From NCBI RefSeq assembly GCF_026278245.1, contig NZ_CP111079.1:1428501-1492500 (forward strand): a DNA stretch of 64,000 bases, in the 5' to 3' direction. This stretch comes from Pontibacter kalidii. Lineage in GTDB: Bacteria > Bacteroidota > Bacteroidia > Cytophagales > Hymenobacteraceae. The position numbers and the translations under genes were made by a program. Of this stretch, positions 59,832-64,000 are shown piece after piece. Position 1 is the first letter of the stretch. The number at the start of each line of letters is the position of its first letter. Under the pieces are notes generated by a model that had not been told where the DNA came from, made no database searches, and saw nothing but the letters and a program-made list of their open reading frames with translations.

Positions 59832-61510
59832 GGTGTGTTGTTCTTTTTGTCAGGATACAAAAATGTTAGTGTGATGTAAACTATAAGCGAGGCCGTCAGG
59901 CCAAACAGGTTCGGGTCGAGGTGAAAGGGCAGGGCAAATGTGAGGCCCAGCCACGAGATATGTACGATGCTGTGGGCAGAAAGTGTTCGCTGCACCAACT
60001 CGCGCAGCTCAAACCCGCTTAAGCTCAGCCAGCTCTGGCTCACCTCAGACGGAAAGTAGGGGTGTAAGGTATGGGCCAGGCCGGTGAGGTCGGCATCCGG
60101 GGCGGGAGAGGCCAGGGTGCTTACCTGGAGCGTGACCGTTACCACGCCGCCGATCAGCATAGCCCAGAACGCAGCCACGCTGCTGCGCCTTTTCCAGAAC
60201 AGCGCCCCCAGCACCGGCACAAACAGCCCCGACACCATAAAGGCGTAGGAGTAGAGCATCAGGTCAAGCACATTGGTCATCATCGTGGCCAGCCATAGCG
60301 CAAAGCAGCCCACCAGCAGCGTCACCAACTGCGAGAGCCGCAATGTTTTGGGGGAGTCCGGGTCGATCTTGAAGAAGTGGCTCAGCACATCCGTCACAAT
60401 GTTTCCCGACGAAGCCATCAGGCAGCTGTCGGCGGTGGAAAGGATGGCAGAGAAGTAGGCCGACAGCATCAGGCCCATCAAACCCACCGGCAGCACTGTG
60501 CGCAGCAGCATCGGCAGTCCGGACTCAGGGTCCAGCACGGCACCGGCGCCCAGGGCATCGAACATCCCCTGCTCGGCGGCCACCCTCGAGAGCATGCCCA
60601 GCCCAACGCCCATGAACGCCATAATAGGCCATTCGAAAAGCCCGGCGATGAACCAGGCGCGCCTGGCCGTTTTCTCATCCCGGCAGGCATATATGCGCTG
60701 GTATAGCGTCATGCCCACAAACCAGATCGGGATGATGGTGATGCCCCAGTTTACGATCTGCTGCCAGGTGATGCTGGTCAGGCTCAGAAACTCAGGCGGG
60801 AGGGTGGCCCGAATAGCCGCCATACTTCTGCCTCCCTGCTCGGCCAGGTAAGTGGGGCTAAGGAGACGGGAGAAGTCAAGTGTTTCTATACCTCCCACAG
60901 CCAGGAAAGACACCGGTATGCCGATAAAGATGAGCCCGCCCATCAGGATGATCCACTGGATGGTATCGGTGTAAATAACAGCCTTCATGCCACCCATCAC
61001 AGTATACACCACGGCTATGATGCCCATGATCAGCAGGGCTGTGTTCAGGTCGAGGTTGATGAAGGTGCCGCTGGCCAGTTTGGCGCCCGCCAGGATTTGG
61101 GAGCTGGTGAAGCCGGTGTAGCCAATGGCCGAGATAATGCCCGCCAGCAGCGCCACCCGCGCGTTAAAGTAATAGCCGAAGATCTGCGGGAAGGTGAAGA
61201 AATTGGCAAAAGCCGGGTTGCTCTTTACTTTCGGGATTAGGAAAACCGCCGCCAGCCAGGCCCCCAGCAAACCCGTGAACAGCATCCAGGAGCCCGAGAG
61301 GCCCATGGCAAAGCCAAGACCGCCCAGTCCGATGGAGAAGCCGCCGCCCACGTCTGTGGCTACCACCGACAGGCCGATGTGGCTGCTGCTCATGCTCCGC
61401 CCACCCACATAATAATCCTCGGCCCCTTTGTTTTTCCGCAGGAAGTAGAAACCCACCCCCAGCATGGCTACCATGTATAGCACGAAAATAGAAAGGTCGA
61501 TGTAGTGCAT
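59771..61510 (-). CDS. Sodium:solute symporter (SSS family)
   Basis: A 579-residue transporter with about 14 helices, of the SSS/SLC5 type (LeuT fold). The N-terminal helix is followed by YYVGGRSMSSSHIGLSVVATDVGGGFSIGLGGLGFAMG, which matches the Na+-binding region, and ILSTADSCLMASSGNIVTDVLSHF is the family signature. The substrate is unknown. The C-terminal tail (KNNTPWQTTTASATNTILRQTTQP) is encoded in the overlap with the GNAT gene. It heads the operon and depends on the Na+ gradient, consistent with the sodium-transport genes nearby. Confidence 0.92.
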   Translation of the reverse strand: MHYIDLSIFVLYMVAMLGVGFYFLRKNKGAEDYYVGGRSMSSSHIGLSVVATDVGGGFSIGLGGLGFAMGLSGSWMLFTGLLGAWLAAVFLIPKVKSNPAFANFFTFPQIFGYYFNARVALLAGIISAIGYTGFTSSQILAGAKLASGTFINLDLNTALLIMGIIAVVYTVMGGMKAVIYTDTIQWIILMGGLIFIGIPVSFLAVGGIETLDFSRLLSPTYLAEQGGRSMAAIRATLPPEFLSLTSITWQQIVNWGITIIPIWFVGMTLYQRIYACRDEKTARRAWFIAGLFEWPIMAFMGVGLGMLSRVAAEQGMFDALGAGAVLDPESGLPMLLRTVLPVGLMGLMLSAYFSAILSTADSCLMASSGNIVTDVLSHFFKIDPDSPKTLRLSQLVTLLVGCFALWLATMMTNVLDLMLYSYAFMVSGLFVPVLGALFWKRRSSVAAFWAMLIGGVVTVTLQVSTLASPAPDADLTGLAHTLHPYFPSEVSQSWLSLSGFELRELVQRTLSAHSIVHISWLGLTFALPFHLDPNLFGLTASLIVYITLTFLYPDKKNNTPWQTTTASATNTILRQTTQP

Positions 61511-61951
61511 GTATTAGAAAAGTATAAGTTTATGCTATAGTGTCAGATGAGGTGATACCTTAAGGTACTATTTTTTTGAGCCAAATTCACGTGAAAATGG
61601 CTAAAAGCGCCTGAGGTAAGCCTTGCCTATAGTTTTTTGGGATGGGATTTATGCAAATCAGTTGATGCAGGGCCGTGGGAGGAAAGGATGCAGGTATAGC
61701 CGGTAAGCTATACTTTATTAGCTGAGTTCAATTCTGCGGGAAGCAGGGGATGGAAGTCTTTCTGAGCCTGCAAGCCTGGAATTAGCTGGCGGGGAGGGAG
61801 CCCATCTCACCTACCGTTGTACCTTCGCCTGCGCCTTAGGAAATAAAGTCGTAACATCTTATACTTCAGGGAGTAAAGCCATCCCCGCTTTGCGGACTTA
61901 ACCGTATAATAAGGAAATGAACGGAAGGTTTTACAAACCAATCTCCAGCCT
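61511..61951. other. 441-bp divergent intergenic region
   Basis: It lies between the symporter operon (-) and the aspartyl protease gene (+). TACCTTCG (near 61820) is one base from the -7 consensus on the + strand and could drive the protease gene with a leader of about 120 nt. The short - strand frame at its right end (69 codons, very basic) has no family features. No structured RNA was recognised. Confidence 0.35.
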
Positions 61952-63208
61952 ATGAGAAAAGCCGGTTTCTTTGCGATTTTCCTAACCTGCCTGTTTCTCT
62001 TGATGCCCGCTACCAAGGTACAGGCGCAGCAACCGGAGCAGCCCGATACGGTTTACTTTACCTCGAACCGTAGCAAGATTGTGTTGCCCTTCAAATTGGT
62101 GCACAACCTCATCGTGCTTCCGGTGCGGATCAACAACTCCCGGCCCCTCAACTTCATCCTGGATTCCGGGGTGCGCAACACACTGATCACGCAGTTGTAT
62201 TTTTCTGACTCCCTTGACCTGAACGAGTTCAACCGGATCAAGATCAGGGGCTTGGGGGAGGGCTACACCGTGGAGGCGCTGCACAGTACCGGCAACAACA
62301 TGTACATGCCCGGGGTGAGGGGCGATAACCATACGGTGTATGTGCTGCTGGAGGATGTCTTTGACCTTTCCATGCGGATGGGGATGCCCGTGCACGGCAT
62401 CATCGGCTACGATATCTTCAAGAACTTTATCGTGAAGATAAACTATAGCAGCGAGACCATAACCCTCTACAGGCCTGATGTTAAGTTAAAGAAGAAACGA
62501 AGGGCGGAGGAATACCCCCTGCACATCGAGGATTCTAAACCCTACCTGTATGGCTCGGTGAGGCAGCACAATGGCGATTCGCTGGACGTGAAGCTGATCG
62601 TGGATACTGGCGCCAGCCACAGCCTCTCGCTTTACCTGCCCACCAACGAGCGACTGACGCTACCCCCAAAGGTGATGCAGGCCTACCTGGGCAGGGGCCT
62701 GGGGGGGGATATAAATGGTAAAATAGGGAGACTGGAGGGCTTCAGCCTGGGCAAGTATAAACTGGAGAACCTGACCGCCTCTTACCCTGACGAGGAGGCG
62801 GTGAAGCTGGCACTCAACATTGCCGGCCGTAACGGAAACCTGGGGTCCGCCATCCTCAAACGCTTCACGGTCATCTTCGATTACCCGCACCAGCGCATCA
62901 CACTCCTCCCTAACCGCAGGTTTAAGGAGCCCTTCAACTATAACATGGCAGGGTTTGAGATCAGCACGCCGCTGCCAGGGGCCAATTTTTACGTGGTTTC
63001 CAATGTGGTGGAGGACTCACCGGCTAAGATGGTGGGCATGCAGCCGGGCGACCAGATCCTACTCATAAACGGCAGAGACTGTCAGGAACTGCAGCTGCAG
63101 GAGCTGCTGAACATGCTCGACAGCAAGCCCGGGCGTAAGCTTAAGCTTCGGCTAAAGCGGGAGCAGCAGATCATAAATGTGGACTTTGTCCTGCAGAGCC
63201 GCATCTGA
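61952..63208 (+). CDS. Retropepsin-like aspartyl protease with PDZ domain
   Basis: A 418-residue exported protein. A signal peptide (1-25) is followed by two retropepsin-like halves. The first has FILDSGVRNT (D71-S-G), the second LIVDTGASHSL (about 212-222). A PDZ domain (about 325-405) follows, with SPAKMVGMQPGDQILLING. Only the second motif is canonical DTG; the first is DSG, which is still functional in many aspartyl proteases. This architecture is common in Bacteroidota and the substrates are unknown. It converges with the small membrane protein gene, with 2 bp between the stops. Confidence 0.9.
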   Translation: MRKAGFFAIFLTCLFLLMPATKVQAQQPEQPDTVYFTSNRSKIVLPFKLVHNLIVLPVRINNSRPLNFILDSGVRNTLITQLYFSDSLDLNEFNRIKIRGLGEGYTVEALHSTGNNMYMPGVRGDNHTVYVLLEDVFDLSMRMGMPVHGIIGYDIFKNFIVKINYSSETITLYRPDVKLKKKRRAEEYPLHIEDSKPYLYGSVRQHNGDSLDVKLIVDTGASHSLSLYLPTNERLTLPPKVMQAYLGRGLGGDINGKIGRLEGFSLGKYKLENLTASYPDEEAVKLALNIAGRNGNLGSAILKRFTVIFDYPHQRITLLPNRRFKEPFNYNMAGFEISTPLPGANFYVVSNVVEDSPAKMVGMQPGDQILLINGRDCQELQLQELLNMLDSKPGRKLKLRLKREQQIINVDFVLQSRI

Positions 63209-63210
63209 GT

Positions 63211-63507
63211 TTATAGCGCTGCGGCCGCTCCCGGCTGCTGGAGGTCCAGGAAGATCTGGAAGATAAGCAGCAGCACGGCAAATACGATGAGCAGGATGGC
63301 GGCATAGGTGCGCACCCTGGGGATTGGCTTCACATATTCGTTCCCCCGCTCATCCACACCGGTAAACCGGAGGTCCGAAAGTATAAGCCCGTTGCCAAAG
63401 CTCAACCAGATAGCCGCCATCAGCGCATCCCGGGTAAAGAACAGCGACACCAGGCCGATGGCCGAGAAGAGGATACCAATGATAACTCTGATAGAGAGGT
63501 TTTTCAT
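63211..63507 (-). CDS. Small two-helix membrane protein, unknown
   Basis: A 98-residue protein with helices at about 5-24 and 66-88, separated by a polar loop (GVDERGNEYVKPIPRVRTY), and an alanine-rich C-terminus. No family was recognised. Its stop lies 2 bp from the stop of the aspartyl protease gene. No regulatory element was identified upstream. Confidence 0.7.
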   Translation of the reverse strand: MKNLSIRVIIGILFSAIGLVSLFFTRDALMAAIWLSFGNGLILSDLRFTGVDERGNEYVKPIPRVRTYAAILLIVFAVLLLIFQIFLDLQQPGAAAAL

Positions 63508-64000
63508 GCCAGCAACGTTTAAGTGCGTCTAACCCGCAGGGGCTATTGCGGCCGCAATTTACATTTTTTGCCTTAGAAGTATGGCGCCCGAACTTTAATA
63601 GCGTTCCGAATGTATAGAGGGAGCAGCTTTTAAAGTATAGGATTGTTGTTAATGTCTGCTGAAGTATAAATTTTTAAACAATCTTACGCCGTTAGTTGCA
63701 ATTGCCATTTCTATTACGAAACATTTGCATTGCTAATTAGGGTATAACAACGACCCACTATTCTCTAGAAACGAAATGAAAAAAAAGGCGCTTTTATCAT
63801 CTGACATGATAAAACACTCTCCAGACACGGTGGGTGCGACTTTTTCTGCCTTTTCCGAAAGGGTAGTTTTGAGGGCTATCAATCCTGCGGTCCGCTACAG
63901 GCGGTAGCCTGCGTTTTTCCCGACTGCCTATGCGGTAGTCATCCATCCACAATTTTCCTGCATCACGTTTTATGGCTTTCCGGCTTTTGCCCGTTTTGCC
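63508..64000. other. Gene-poor right edge
   Basis: 493 bp with no convincing gene. Contents are AGTATAAA-type motifs at 63630-63670, a possible 43-codon frame (63776-63907) with an internal 8-bp hairpin (63792-63814), and a second short stem GACTGCC / GGTAGTC (63922-63939). An ATG at 63971 opens a frame that runs off the end (MAFRLLPVL). The purine and pyrimidine texture changes after 63700, which may mark the leader of a gene beyond the window. Confidence 0.35.
63776..63907 (+). CDS. Possible 43-residue small protein or leader peptide
   Basis: The ATG at 63776 begins MKKKALLSSDMIKHSP and continues for 43 codons to TAG. The N-terminus is basic, there is no membrane helix, and the C-terminus is Arg-rich (VRYRR). 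An 8-bp perfect inverted repeat TTTTATCA / TGATAAAA lies inside the frame. It could be a leader peptide for a downstream gene outside the window, or a chance frame. Confidence 0.25.
   Translation: MKKKALLSSDMIKHSPDTVGATFSAFSERVVLRAINPAVRYRR

Overview
The window looks like chromosome from a member of the Bacteroidota, most likely order Cytophagales, family Hymenobacteraceae, and close to Pontibacter. Three kinds of evidence support this. First, it carries families typical of the phylum (DUF3822, DUF4296, DUF1573, a Bat-type VWA/DUF58 cluster, and a TPR/PD40/OmpA protein resembling PorE). Second, Shine-Dalgarno sites are scarce and several promoters match the Bacteroidota -7 element TAnnTTTG. 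Third, the DNA is moderately GC-rich but crowded, on both strands, with the 8-mer AGTATAAA / TTTATACT. The genus is an inference from general impression, not from a search. No tRNA, rRNA, CRISPR array, complete insertion sequence, integrase or replication origin was seen.

Layout. 1-9.3 kb: envelope and housekeeping genes (NlpC/P60 peptidase, M61 peptidase, SIMPL protein, glutamate dehydrogenase, FKBP isomerase). Three members of one uncharacterised ~140-residue protein family are interspersed here, with a 1 kb gene-free stretch full of small REP-like palindromes. 9.3-28 kb: a membrane-anchored FMN glutamate synthase with a Rnk/Gre-like partner, fused isobutyryl-CoA mutase (icmF), lepA, folD, queE, a PorE-like OmpA protein, pyrE, coaD, two Nudix hydrolases, DUF3822, a PaaI-type thioesterase, a RecD-like helicase and a DUF1573 protein. 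28.1-31.1 kb: a visibly AT-rich accessory block. Two unknown genes here are separated and flanked by sites with the pairing and stem-loop features of integron attC sites, and a class C beta-lactamase-like gene follows. No integrase is present.

31.3-45.3 kb: DUF423, DUF2750, a GDPD lipoprotein, YggS, a reduced Bat cluster (DUF58, BatD-like, VWA), a DUF4296 lipoprotein, CsaA, an FAD oxidoreductase with a Rieske domain, DUF922, a MATE exporter, and an ergothioneine pair (egtB-egtD) followed by a class I/II PLP enzyme. 45.5-58.1 kb: an OSBS-like enolase, a ClC channel with CBS domains, a metallophosphatase, the seven-gene Mrp Na+/H+ antiporter operon, a universal stress protein and NhaA. 58.3-63.5 kb: a sodium:solute symporter, GNAT and alanine/ornithine racemase operon, an aspartyl protease with a PDZ domain, and a small membrane protein.

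Physiologically, Mrp, NhaA and the Na+ symporter point to active sodium and pH homeostasis. Ergothioneine, Usp and the Rieske oxidoreductase point to stress and redox protection. The features most worth a second look are the attC-like cassette array, the three-member protein family, the AGTATAAA motif that is built into terminators and also recurs inside genes, and the palindrome and purine-repeat families between genes.
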